Positions 7,736 through 14,948 of a stretch of 28,063 nt of DNA are shown in pieces. The DNA lies in assembly GCA_002374095.1 (NCBI GenBank), contig DFKY01000011.1, forward strand, positions 1-28,063, read 5' to 3'. The notes beneath the pieces are model-generated. The model had not been told where the DNA came from. It saw only the letters and a list, made by a program, of their open reading frames with translations, and made no database searches. The translations under genes and the position numbers were made by a program. Source of the stretch: Lachnospiraceae bacterium UBA3633 (GTDB lineage Bacteria; Bacillota; Clostridia; Lachnospirales; Lachnospiraceae). Each line of letters opens with the position of its first letter. Positions within the stretch are counted from its first letter, which is position 1.

Positions 7736-8622
7736 TATTTTATACCTAATTCATCCATTATGCTATATAATTTTTCTTCTTTCTTCTTATCCATCGTACA
7801 AAGTGGTAATCGCAAATAATTTTCACAATATCCCATCCTTGCCATTGCTGCTTTTATAGGTATAGGATTTACTTCTGAAAATAATGCTCTTATAAGTGGA
7901 AGATATTTCGTCTGCAATTTTCTACTTTCTTCTATCTTGCCTTCAAAAAATGCATCACACATCCTTACTGTCTCTTTTGGAAGCATATTTGATATGACAG
8001 AGATAACTCCCATACCTCCCATTGACAAGAAAGGAACTATCTCATCATCATTTCCTGAATATATATACATTTTAGCGCCAACCAAATTAAATGCATCCAT
8101 TATCTTTGCAAGGTTACCATTTGCTTCCTTAATTCCGACTATATTATCTACTTTTGATAATTCTAGATATGTCTCAGGCTCTATATTTACTCCAGTCCTT
8201 GATGGCACATTGTAAAGTATGATTGGAGCGCTTGATGCTTTTGCTATCTCTTTATAACTTTCTATAAGACCACGCTGTGTGGCTTTATTATAGTAAGGAG
8301 TCACTACAAGTAGTCCATCAACTCCAAGTTCTGATGCATATTTCGCAAGTGAACATGCATAGCTTGTATCATTGGATCCTGCGCCAGCAATAAATGGCAC
8401 ACGACCTTTTATTTTTTCTTTTGAAAATTTTAAAAGTTCTTTATGCTCTTCATCACTAAGTGTAGCACCTTCTCCCGTAGTACCTGCTATGATAATTGCA
8501 TTGATTCCTTCCGCAATTTGAAAATCTATAAGCTTCTCAAGATTTTCATAATCAATACCTTTTTCATTAGTTGGTGTTATAAGAGCTGTACCGACACCTT
8601 TAAATATAAGCTTTTTATCCAT
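7735..8622 (-). CDS. dapA: 4-Hydroxy-tetrahydrodipicolinate synthase
   Basis: A 295-residue TIM-barrel, Schiff-base aldolase that condenses pyruvate with aspartate semialdehyde. Seen: GTTGEGATL (T48-T49), YNVPSRTG (Y137, R142) and the Schiff-base lysine K165 in GIKEANG. The frame is open to an ATG at 8643, but the ATG at 8622 follows GAGGTGGTACAT and gives the family's usual start (KGVGTALITP), so it is preferred. First gene of the six-gene operon; a promoter at 8674-8702 leaves a leader of about 45 bases, too short for a riboswitch or T-box. Confidence 0.96.
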   Translation of the reverse strand: MDKKLIFKGVGTALITPTNEKGIDYENLEKLIDFQIAEGINAIIIAGTTGEGATLSDEEHKELLKFSKEKIKGRVPFIAGAGSNDTSYACSLAKYASELGVDGLLVVTPYYNKATQRGLIESYKEIAKASSAPIILYNVPSRTGVNIEPETYLELSKVDNIVGIKEANGNLAKIMDAFNLVGAKMYIYSGNDDEIVPFLSMGGMGVISVISNMLPKETVRMCDAFFEGKIEESRKLQTKYLPLIRALFSEVNPIPIKAAMARMGYCENYLRLPLCTMDKKKEEKLYSIMDELGIK

Positions 8623-8673
8623 ATGTACCACCTCGACACACATTATAAGATAATATTCTTATTTCTTTTATGT

Positions 8674-8702
8674 ATTATAACATATATGCAAAATCGCTTC
8701 AA
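8674..8702 (-). promoter_or_regulatory. Promoter of the dapA-led lysine operon
   Basis: On the minus strand: TTGAAG (8697-8702), 17-base spacer, TATAAT (8674-8679) with a TGn extension. The start point would be near 8667. Confidence 0.8.
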
Positions 8703-8706
8703 TAAT

Positions 8707-8750
8707 TATAACCTTCTTTTAGTACTTTAGGTTTTTTTATATATAACCTT
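8707..8750. repeat. Paired TATAACCTT direct repeats in the dapA/lysA intergenic region
   Basis: TATAACCTT occurs at 8707-8715 and 8742-8750, 35 bases apart, between the two divergent promoters. This could be a pair of operator half-sites; no regulator is identified and the match could be chance in AT-rich DNA. Confidence 0.3.
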
Positions 8751-8764
8751 ATACTTCTACATTG

Positions 8765-8793
8765 TTTACACGATTTTCAAAATCTGCTAAAAT
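8765..8793 (+). promoter_or_regulatory. Promoter of lysA, placed for leaderless transcription
   Basis: TTTACA (8765-8770), 17-base spacer, TAAAAT (8788-8793) with TGn extension (8785-8787). Only six bases separate the -10 box from the lysA ATG at 8800, so the predicted first transcribed base is at or next to the A of the ATG. Confidence 0.75.
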
Positions 8794-8799
8794 AAACAT

Positions 8800-10098
8800 A
8801 TGATTTGTGAAAATATCACAACCAAAAACGGACATCTACACTTTAATAATTTTGATGTGGTAGATCTTGCTAAAAAGTATGGGACACCTCTTTACTTGAT
8901 GGATGAAAACCGCATAAGGAAAAATGTTCATGCTTATAAAGAAGCTCTAAATAAGTACTTTGGGGACTCTGCTCTTACTTTATATGCAAGCAAAGCCTGC
9001 TCTTTTATGTACATATACAAAATCATGATGGAAGAAAACATTGGCATAGATGTAGTATCAAGCGGCGAACTATATACCGCAGAAAAGTCTGATTTTGATC
9101 TTTCTAAAGCCTACTTTCATAGCAACAACAAAACTGATGAAGATATAAGATATGGTATTGAAAAGAATATTGGATACTTTGTCGTAGATAATATAGAAGA
9201 AGCTCTTGTCATAGAAAAAATATGTGGTGATCTAAATAAAGAGCAAAAAATTCTCTTAAGGGTCACTCCTGGTATAGACACTCATACTTATGAAGCTGAC
9301 AAGACGGGAAAAATTGATTCTAAATTTGGCACAGCTATAGAGACAGGACAAGCTCTTACACTTGTTGGCGAGATACTTAAACTAAAACACGTAAGACTAT
9401 ATGGTTTTCACTGTCATGTAGGCTCTCAAGTTTTTGAAGAAGATGTATATGAAAGAACTTCTAAAATCATGATCAAATTTTTCTCCCAAGTAAAGGAAAC
9501 TTATAATTTCGAAACTTTAGAGTATGATATAGGTGGTGGACTCGGTGTCAGATATGTAGATGATGATCCATCTTTTAATCTTGATACAAAAATCAAAATT
9601 TTGGCAACATGTATAAAAGAAGAATGTAAAAAATATAATTTAAATGTTCCTTCATTTAGAATAGAGCCTGGTAGAAGTATCGTTGCAGATGCTGGAATGA
9701 CTCTATATACTGTCGGCACAATCAAAAAAATTCCTGGCTATAAAAACTATGTATCTATAGATGGTGGTATGACCGACAATCCAAGATTCGCACTATATGG
9801 CGCTAGATACTCTTGTTTCCTTGCAAATAAAATGAATAATCTCTGTAACTTTAAAGCAGACCTTGTCGGTAGATGTTGTGAATCAGGAGATATAATTGCA
9901 AAAGATATAATGTTTCCATCTGATGTATCAAGATATGACATAGTTGCAGTCGCAACAACCGGAGCATATAATTACTCTATGGCCTCTAACTACAATAGGT
10001 TGCCAAGACCTTCTATCGTCATGCTAAAAGATGATAAAGATTTTCTAGTAGTAAAGCGAGAATCTTTAGATGATATAATTGCAAACGATATAATATAA
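8800..10098 (+). CDS. lysA: Diaminopimelate decarboxylase
   Basis: A 432-residue PLP enzyme of fold type III that decarboxylates meso-DAP to L-lysine, the last step of the pathway. Seen: PLP lysine K65 in LYASKACS, HCHVGSQ, the glycine-rich YDIGGGLGVRY, EPGRSIVADAG, and RCCESGDIIAKD with the cysteine contributed to the partner's active site. The N-terminus (residues 1-34, ending AKKYGTPLYLMDE) aligns over its whole length with known LysA, so the ATG at 8800 is right although no ribosome site precedes it. Divergent from the dapA operon; ends at a bidirectional terminator. Confidence 0.97.
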   Translation: MICENITTKNGHLHFNNFDVVDLAKKYGTPLYLMDENRIRKNVHAYKEALNKYFGDSALTLYASKACSFMYIYKIMMEENIGIDVVSSGELYTAEKSDFDLSKAYFHSNNKTDEDIRYGIEKNIGYFVVDNIEEALVIEKICGDLNKEQKILLRVTPGIDTHTYEADKTGKIDSKFGTAIETGQALTLVGEILKLKHVRLYGFHCHVGSQVFEEDVYERTSKIMIKFFSQVKETYNFETLEYDIGGGLGVRYVDDDPSFNLDTKIKILATCIKEECKKYNLNVPSFRIEPGRSIVADAGMTLYTVGTIKKIPGYKNYVSIDGGMTDNPRFALYGARYSCFLANKMNNLCNFKADLVGRCCESGDIIAKDIMFPSDVSRYDIVAVATTGAYNYSMASNYNRLPRPSIVMLKDDKDFLVVKRESLDDIIANDII

Positions 10099-10125
10099 AA
10101 ATGGCGGAATCTCCGCCATTTTTTT
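10097..10125. terminator. Bidirectional terminator between lysA and the secreted Tyr-rich protein gene
   Basis: AAATGGCGGA and TCCGCCATTT (10099-10108/10112-10121) with loop ATC, flanked by A-run and T-run, so it works in both directions. It overlaps the stop codons of both neighbours. Confidence 0.9.
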
Positions 10126-10786
10126 AACTTATCTCTCGTAGTGTCCCTGTGAGAGAGTCATATTCATAAAGTCTTCTATCATTATCATTTCCAAGTTTTG
10201 TCCACTTATAGCGATTGGATGCTATATCAAGAACTATCTTAAACTCTATAAATCCCGATATTGCGTTGCTTTGATACAATGCACAATTGACATTCATAAC
10301 TATCTCATATGGAGTCTCACTTACTATACTTGCAAAATTCAAAAAGTAATCTTTTACTCTTCCTGTAAGGATGTTATTATTACACCATGTTGATATAGAG
10401 CGATAGGCACCATATACAAGACCATTTGCTATATAAGTAGGGTAACTGTAATTTCCTGCAAGTATTGGAACTCTTGATACCATTGGTTCTCCATTTGATG
10501 TGGATGTCACAGGTCGATCATATCCTGATATATAATAGTAACTATTTGATGGGATTATGTATTGAGCATTTCCTGAATTGTAATTTGGGTAATAATTATT
10601 ATAAGGGTTATAGTTTGGATAATAACCATTGCTAGGATAATTATTGTAATAAGGATTGTAAGCACCTTGGTTATAATTTGGAACCACTGGTACATATGTA
10701 GTTGCATTCACCATAGTAGAAAAACACATGGCAATAATAAGTGAAGCTACTATTACAGAAACCCTTTTATCTTTTATACTTTTCAT
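10124..10786 (-). CDS. Secreted protein with Tyr/Asn/Pro-rich low-complexity segment, function unknown
   Basis: A 220-residue exported protein I do not recognise. Residues 1-28 form a signal peptide with likely cleavage VNA|TTY. Residues 30-85 are extremely rich in Tyr, Asn and Pro with loose repeats of the type YPNYN / NPYYNNY. Residues 115-220 look like a folded domain with two cysteines (in STWCNNN and NVNCALY) and a closing strand-rich part (GFIEFKIVLDI..YKWTKL). The ATG overlaps the gpmI stop codon by four bases (ATGA), so it is co-transcribed and coupled to gpmI, without a promoter of its own that I can see. Possibly a surface or matrix component; no function assigned. Confidence 0.75.
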   Translation of the reverse strand: MKSIKDKRVSVIVASLIIAMCFSTMVNATTYVPVVPNYNQGAYNPYYNNYPSNGYYPNYNPYNNYYPNYNSGNAQYIIPSNSYYYISGYDRPVTSTSNGEPMVSRVPILAGNYSYPTYIANGLVYGAYRSISTWCNNNILTGRVKDYFLNFASIVSETPYEIVMNVNCALYQSNAISGFIEFKIVLDIASNRYKWTKLGNDNDRRLYEYDSLTGTLREIS

Positions 10787-12309
10787 ATAAGCTCAACTCC
10801 TGTCATCTCTACTGGCTTTTCTACTCCCATAAGTTTAAGTATTGTAGGTGCTACATCACAAAGTCTTCCACCTTCTTTTAATTTATATCTTTCTTTTGTC
10901 ACAAGACAAAATGGTACAGGATTATTGGTATGAGCTGTGTAGGGATTTCCAGTTTCATCTTTCATAAGCTCTGCATTGCCATGGTCTGCTATAATAAAAA
11001 GATTTCCTTCTTTTTCTATAATCTTATCATAGATCCTGCCCACACATGTATCTACTGTCTCTATAGCTTTTATTGCTGCCGCAAGTACTCCCGTATGACC
11101 AACCATATCAGGATTTGCAAAGTTGACTACTATAAGATCATACTTACCTTCATCTATTGCTTTCACCACATTGTCGCATACCGCAACTGCTGACATCTCT
11201 GGTTTCAAATCATAAGTAGGAACTTCTTTTGGTGATGGCACAAGAATCCTTTCTTCATTTTTGCAAGGCTTCTCTACTCCACCATTAAAGAAAAATGTGA
11301 CATGTGCATACTTTTCTGTCTCTGCTGTCCTAAGCTGCATGTAGCCTTTATCTCCAAGCACTTCTCCAAGATGATTTCTTATCTCTTTTTCTTCAAATGC
11401 CACAAGCTTACCTTTTATTGTAGGATCATACTCTGTCATGCAGATATATATTAAATCTTTTATTTTTTTTCTTTCAAAGAATGTAAAATCATCATCACAA
11501 AATGCATGAGTTATCTGTCTTGCTCTATCTGGTCTAAAGTTAAAAAATATAAGACTATCTCCATCTTTTACTTTACTTGCTTCTTCGTCTTCCACTTTTA
11601 TAACACATGGCTTTACAAACTCATCTGTCACATCTTTATCATAAGATGCTTTTATCGCAGCATCTGCATTATCAAATTTTTCTCCATCTCTCTTTGTAAG
11701 AAGATTGTATGCAAGTATTGTCCTATCATAGTTTTTATCTCTATCCATCACATAGTATCTACCACAAACTGATGCTATCTCACCTACACCAATTTCTTTT
11801 ATCTTATCTTCAAGCTCCTTTAAATAATCTATACCAGATTTAGGAGGTGTATCTCTTCCATCAAGAAATGCATGTACATATACTTTTTTTACATCATTTC
11901 TCTTCGCCAATTCAAGCAATGCATATAAATGTGAATTGTGGGTATGAACTCCTCCATCTGATAAAAGACCCATTATATGAAGTGATGAGTTATGCTCTTT
12001 CACATGATTTACTGCTTTTATAAATGCATCATTGGTAAAAAAATCGCCATCATTTATTGACTTTGTAATACGAGTTAAATCTTGATACACAACTCTTCCT
12101 GCACCTATATTTAGATGTCCTACTTCAGAATTACCCATCTGTCCTTCTGGAAGTCCTACATAAGTACCAGATGCATAACCTTTAACCATATGATATTCAT
12201 CAAAAATTTTATCGAGGTGTGGCTTTTTTGCAAGTGCTATAGCATTATTTTCTTTTTCATCTCTTAATCCATAGCCATCCATTATACATAACACTGTTGT
12301 CTTTTTCAT
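10783..12309 (-). CDS. gpmI: 2,3-Bisphosphoglycerate-independent phosphoglycerate mutase
   Basis: A 508-residue Mn2+-dependent glycolytic enzyme interconverting 3- and 2-phosphoglycerate. Seen: CIMDGYGLR (D11, metal), the phospho-serine loop GQMGNSEVGH (S61), DGRDTPP, FFNFRPDRARQ, NFANPDMVGHTG and IIADHGNAE with further metal ligands. The frame opens 18 codons earlier (12363), but ATG 12309 follows AAAGGAGAAGAA and gives the family N-terminus. It follows the glycosyltransferase gene after 31 bases and is translationally coupled to the secreted-protein gene downstream. No triosephosphate operon partners (gap, pgk, tpi, eno) are nearby. Confidence 0.97.
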   Translation of the reverse strand: MKKTTVLCIMDGYGLRDEKENNAIALAKKPHLDKIFDEYHMVKGYASGTYVGLPEGQMGNSEVGHLNIGAGRVVYQDLTRITKSINDGDFFTNDAFIKAVNHVKEHNSSLHIMGLLSDGGVHTHNSHLYALLELAKRNDVKKVYVHAFLDGRDTPPKSGIDYLKELEDKIKEIGVGEIASVCGRYYVMDRDKNYDRTILAYNLLTKRDGEKFDNADAAIKASYDKDVTDEFVKPCVIKVEDEEASKVKDGDSLIFFNFRPDRARQITHAFCDDDFTFFERKKIKDLIYICMTEYDPTIKGKLVAFEEKEIRNHLGEVLGDKGYMQLRTAETEKYAHVTFFFNGGVEKPCKNEERILVPSPKEVPTYDLKPEMSAVAVCDNVVKAIDEGKYDLIVVNFANPDMVGHTGVLAAAIKAIETVDTCVGRIYDKIIEKEGNLFIIADHGNAELMKDETGNPYTAHTNNPVPFCLVTKERYKLKEGGRLCDVAPTILKLMGVEKPVEMTGVELI

Positions 12310-12340
12310 TTCTTCTCCTTTAAGCAGAACTTTTAATCTT

Positions 12341-13111
12341 TTAAATTTTTGTTTTTGTCTCATCTATCACATAGACAGGATTGTCTATTGTCGCTTTATG
12401 TTTATCTCTTAAAAACTTACTTCTTGATAACTCAGATATCATAGCAAGCTTAGCAAGTTTAAAGAAATTATATCTTGACACTCCGCTATTTCGTGCTGCA
12501 TTTTCATAATCTACAATTTTTATATTTTTTGCTTCGTGTTGCACGAAACTTCTGACAAATCTGAGTCTTGTCTTATATTTTTCACTTACTCTTTTCGCAA
12601 GGCTTTTATCTATTGCAAAAAAATCCGATACATCTCTTTCATTTTTATTTCTAAGAATTATTTTAGAAAAAAGATAGTAGCTTTTTGAAAAAAATACTTT
12701 TATAAAACTTGTGGCATTATATTTTACTCTTCTAAGAAGTACACAGTCTGCCCCTTCTTCAAAACTTTTAAGTATTTCTGGAATCTTTGCTGGTGGATTT
12801 TGCAAATCTACATCCATAAATATAAGATAATCTGCATCTAATTTATCAAAACCTGCACACATTGCAGCCTCATGGCCAAAATTATGTACAAAACTTATTA
12901 TAGAGACTTTTATGTTTTTTTCATTCTCTTTTACTTCTTCTATAAGATGCGACACTCTATCATATGTTTTATCTGTGCTTCCATCATTTACATATACTAT
13001 ATTATATTCATATTTGTCATCAGTAAAATACTTTTTTGTTTCCTTAAAAAAGGGAAGAATGTTATCTTCCTCATTAAAGCATGATATAATTATAGCTACT
13101 TTTTTCTTCAT
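12341..13111 (-). CDS. Family 2 glycosyltransferase (DPM1/GtrB-like catalytic domain without membrane tail)
   Basis: A 256-residue GT-A glycosyltransferase. Seen: IISCFNEEDNI at the N-terminus, VNDGSTD (D43), FVHNFGHEAAMCAG, and the metal/nucleotide motif MDVDLQNPP (D100, D102), all as in dolichyl/undecaprenyl-phosphate sugar transferases. The protein stops about where the two C-terminal membrane helices of GtrB-type enzymes would begin (after the SRYNFFKLAKLA segment), so it is a short, soluble form. The start ATG (13111) overlaps the stop of a tiny frame that is the remnant of an aminotransferase C-terminus, and no ribosome site is visible. Acceptor and sugar unknown; probably envelope glycan synthesis. 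Confidence 0.88.
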   Translation of the reverse strand: MKKKVAIIISCFNEEDNILPFFKETKKYFTDDKYEYNIVYVNDGSTDKTYDRVSHLIEEVKENEKNIKVSIISFVHNFGHEAAMCAGFDKLDADYLIFMDVDLQNPPAKIPEILKSFEEGADCVLLRRVKYNATSFIKVFFSKSYYLFSKIILRNKNERDVSDFFAIDKSLAKRVSEKYKTRLRFVRSFVQHEAKNIKIVDYENAARNSGVSRYNFFKLAKLAMISELSRSKFLRDKHKATIDNPVYVIDETKTKI

Positions 13112-13114
13112 ATA

Positions 13115-13150
13115 CTAACTGCTTCTGCCACAACTTTCGCCATATAACAT
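13115..13150 (-). pseudogene. Remnant of the 3' end of a DegT/RfbH-type aminotransferase gene
   Basis: On the minus strand this encodes YMAKVVAEAVSI then stop. The last residues of the complete RfbH-like protein at 14949-16304 are YMAKVVAEAVKNIYIQ. At DNA level 13118-13146 and 14971-14999 match at 28 of 29 bases. The TGA stop of the remnant overlaps the glycosyltransferase ATG (ATGA), so an aminotransferase gene once lay directly upstream of and coupled to it. Confidence 0.75.
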
Positions 13151-13159
13151 CGCTTATAT

Positions 13160-13188
13160 ATTATAACAAAAAGGCTATTAAAAAACAA
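13160..13188 (-). promoter_or_regulatory. Promoter of the glycosyltransferase-gpmI-secreted protein operon
   Basis: On the minus strand TTGTTT (13183-13188), 17-base spacer, TATAAT (13160-13165) with TGn extension. It begins transcription near 13153, just before the aminotransferase remnant. Confidence 0.65.
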
Positions 13189-13311
13189 CAAAAGCAATTT
13201 TGCCTCTTTGCTATCTTAACTTATATCTTATTATTACACTTTCTTATAGTACACTTCCTATAGGGCATAAGTTTTTTCAAACAATAGATTTCGCTTGTTA
13301 CATTACAGCAA

Positions 13312-13341
13312 ACAAAAACCTAGTCATACTTTTGACTAGGT
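13312..13341 (-). terminator. Intrinsic terminator of the mntA-hepT pair
   Basis: A 9-bp perfect stem ACCTAGTCA/TGACTAGGT (13318-13326/13333-13341); on the minus strand it is followed by TTTTTGTTT. The rest of 13189-13311 holds nothing I can recognise. Confidence 0.75.
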
Positions 13342-13373
13342 CATACACGTGCTGTTTTCATATTATTTATAAA

Positions 13374-13733
13374 TTATAATTTGTCTATCTTTTTTAGCAA
13401 TTGTTCTAATTCCGATTGCAATATAGGTAAATCATTTACAACAGTATGATACATATCTTCAAACATTATTTTTCCATAATCATGAGATATAAGATTTCTA
13501 AGCCCTGACATTTTATCCCATTCTATCTTTTTAGACATATTTTTCGTTTTGTCCGTTATATGATTGGCGTTCTCACAAATCACTTGTAAATTCATACTTA
13601 CTGCATAACATGTTTTAATATCACTCAAAAACTCATTCAGGTTCATATTGGTTATAAACTGTGTACAAATACCAATTTGTTCTAATATATAATTTATTGT
13701 ATTTATGTCATCACTTACTAATTTGTTAGCCAT
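13374..13733 (-). CDS. hepT: HEPN-domain toxin, HepT family (DUF86)
   Basis: A 119-residue all-helical HEPN protein with the ribonuclease motif Rx4HxY (R79-N-L-I-S-H84-D-Y86). HepT toxins cleave RNA (tRNA in studied cases) and are neutralised when the partner MntA adds AMP units to the motif tyrosine (established for other HepT/MntA pairs). The frame opens at 13754, but MANKLV at 13733 is the better start: its ATG overlaps the mntA stop by eight bases and follows AGAGG. It ends 33 bases before the terminator. Confidence 0.9.
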   Translation of the reverse strand: MANKLVSDDINTINYILEQIGICTQFITNMNLNEFLSDIKTCYAVSMNLQVICENANHITDKTKNMSKKIEWDKMSGLRNLISHDYGKIMFEDMYHTVVNDLPILQSELEQLLKKIDKL

Positions 13734-14010
13734 ATAATGTGACCTCTTTGTCAATTCTTAATTTAATCCCTCTATTGGATACTGGATACCTCACAATGTC
13801 TACAGGTAAATTAAACTTTTTTTCTACATCTTGCATTAACCCAATAGTTGTAAATATTGATTCGGTTGGAGTATTATATTCTACAAGTAAATCAATATCG
13901 CTATCAGTGCGATTAGTACCATCGGCACGCGAACCAAATAAAATGACTTTTTTCAAATTATACTTATCAGATATATCAGATATATATTTTTTCAAATCTT
14001 CATTGTTCAT
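13726..14010 (-). CDS. mntA: Minimal nucleotidyltransferase antitoxin, MntA family
   Basis: A 94-residue minimal nucleotidyltransferase with GSRADGTNRTDSDID, i.e. GSx10DxD (G26, S27, D38, D40), and a third acidic residue in PVDIVRYP. It is the antitoxin partner of the downstream HEPN toxin; the order MNT then HEPN with overlap is the usual one. An upstream in-frame ATG (14025) lies beyond the predicted -10 box and cannot be in the transcript; ATG 14010 has no ribosome site and lies six bases after the -10 box. Confidence 0.9.
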   Translation of the reverse strand: MNNEDLKKYISDISDKYNLKKVILFGSRADGTNRTDSDIDLLVEYNTPTESIFTTIGLMQDVEKKFNLPVDIVRYPVSNRGIKLRIDKEVTLYG

Positions 14011-14016
14011 ATTTTT

Positions 14017-14045
14017 ATTATACAATTATTTACTCATTTTATCAA
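14017..14045 (-). promoter_or_regulatory. Promoter of mntA-hepT, placed for leaderless transcription
   Basis: On the minus strand TTGATA (14040-14045), 17-base spacer, TATAAT (14017-14022). Six bases (14011-14016) separate the -10 box from ATG 14010, so transcription should begin at the start codon. Confidence 0.75.
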
Positions 14046-14164
14046 CTTTTTGATTTTTTTACAAAAATAATATGTAAGTAAAAACATTAAAAAATATCCA
14101 TGTTATAACAAAGTGTGCTTTTATACTCTGTTGTTATACTTGTTTTTAGGGCGTGTTTTTTTTA

Positions 14165-14193
14165 TCAAAAAAGGAGCCACGGCTCCCTTTTTC
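14165..14193 (-). terminator. Intrinsic terminator after the unknown membrane-anchored protein gene
   Basis: GGAGCC/GGCTCC (14173-14178/14181-14186) flanked by A-run and T-run. On the minus strand a T-run follows, 10 bases after the stop of the 14205 gene. Confidence 0.8.
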
Positions 14194-14204
14194 AATCAAT
14201 AATA

Positions 14205-14675
14205 TTAATCTTCAATAATTTTCCCAGACATTGGATTTCTTTTTTCTAGACGAACAAATTCTACATCATCAAGTAACCTATCATCAGTGATTTTATATTT
14301 AAAATATAGGTTATAATATATGCTTTTTGAATCATCAAAATCAAAAAGTATTTCTTTTATGTAAGATATCATTATCATCTTTTCACCATTTTCGCGTTTA
14401 TACCCATTTCCATATCGTACAAACCTTCCAGCATATTCAGTTATATCAAATTTTGTTTTATATTTTTTTCTAAAATTTTCCGACAACGGAAGCGTACTCC
14501 AGTTACTACTTTCAAAGCATCCCTTTAAAGCGGAACTTAAATCTGTTGTTTTTCTAATACTTACTTTATTAATATCAAATCTATGTTGCTCATAATGGTT
14601 TTTTAGCAAAAAATAGCTTGATATCAAAAATATAACAACGAAAAATATTGTGATGCTTTTTAATACTCTATTCAT
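14205..14675 (-). CDS. Small membrane-anchored protein, function unknown
   Basis: A 156-residue protein I do not recognise. Residues 1-26 form a basic start and a hydrophobic segment (MNRVLKSITIFFVVIFLISS) that is a signal anchor or uncleaved signal; the rest is polar and probably outside the membrane, with alternating strand-like stretches (KMIMISYIKEILFDFD, YYNLYFKYKI). One cysteine (GCFESS). The start has an excellent ribosome site, AGGAGGTAAAG, which sits directly behind the stop of a decayed frame (14685). It lies in the accessory segment between the toxin pair and the RfbH gene and has its own terminator. Confidence 0.65.
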   Translation of the reverse strand: MNRVLKSITIFFVVIFLISSYFLLKNHYEQHRFDINKVSIRKTTDLSSALKGCFESSNWSTLPLSENFRKKYKTKFDITEYAGRFVRYGNGYKRENGEKMIMISYIKEILFDFDDSKSIYYNLYFKYKITDDRLLDDVEFVRLEKRNPMSGKIIED

Positions 14676-14684
14676 CTTTACCTC

Positions 14685-14904
14685 CTAATTCTCTCCAGTA
14701 TATCTATAAACTCTATCAAATGCCTCTCCACTACATATTATCACATTTGATTCTCTATCAATGTAAGTCAATGTATCTTGTGGATAAATACTATTAACTT
14801 TACCCCAGCCAAAATTTGCATTCTCGCCTAGATATATATGAACATACCCATATCATGATATTTCGTAGATTCTTTGTTATTTCTTTTATAATGCTTTTAA
14901 TCAT
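14685..14904 (-). pseudogene. Probable frameshifted small gene, identity unknown
   Basis: Two overlapping minus-strand frames read like one protein. The first starts at ATG 14904 (MIKSIIKEITKNLRNIMIW) and runs into nonsense; the second, open from 14852 with no start codon, encodes about 55 residues (GYVHIYLGENANFGWG ... DRVYRYTGEN) ending at 14685. A single-base shift near 14850 would join them. The product is not recognised. Remaining bases 14905-14948 are AT-rich with no feature. Confidence 0.4.
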
Positions 14905-14948
14905 ATCTTATATCTCTATATTTTAAAATCCATTCTCAAGTATAACAT

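Noticed and set aside
8644..8799. T-box or L-box leader for dapA or lysA
   Set aside because: Promoter positions leave under 50 bases before dapA and none before lysA; no conserved elements are present.
10560..10700. Tandem-repeat-like AT-rich DNA as a possible CRISPR or minisatellite
   Set aside because: It is the coding sequence for the Tyr/Asn/Pro-rich segment; the units are irregular and there are no spacers.
13374..14010. HEPN/MNT pair as a new defence system
   Set aside because: All motifs match the known HepT/MntA toxin-antitoxin family; only its setting and promoter geometry are unusual.
13739..14053. Plus-strand open frame of about 104 codons opposite mntA
   Set aside because: Shadow of the mntA coding strand; no ribosome site and no sensible protein features.
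14101..14136. Inverted repeat around TATAACA ... TGTTATA between mntA and the unknown gene
   Set aside because: Short arms with mismatches in AT-rich DNA, no U-run, no clear gene served.
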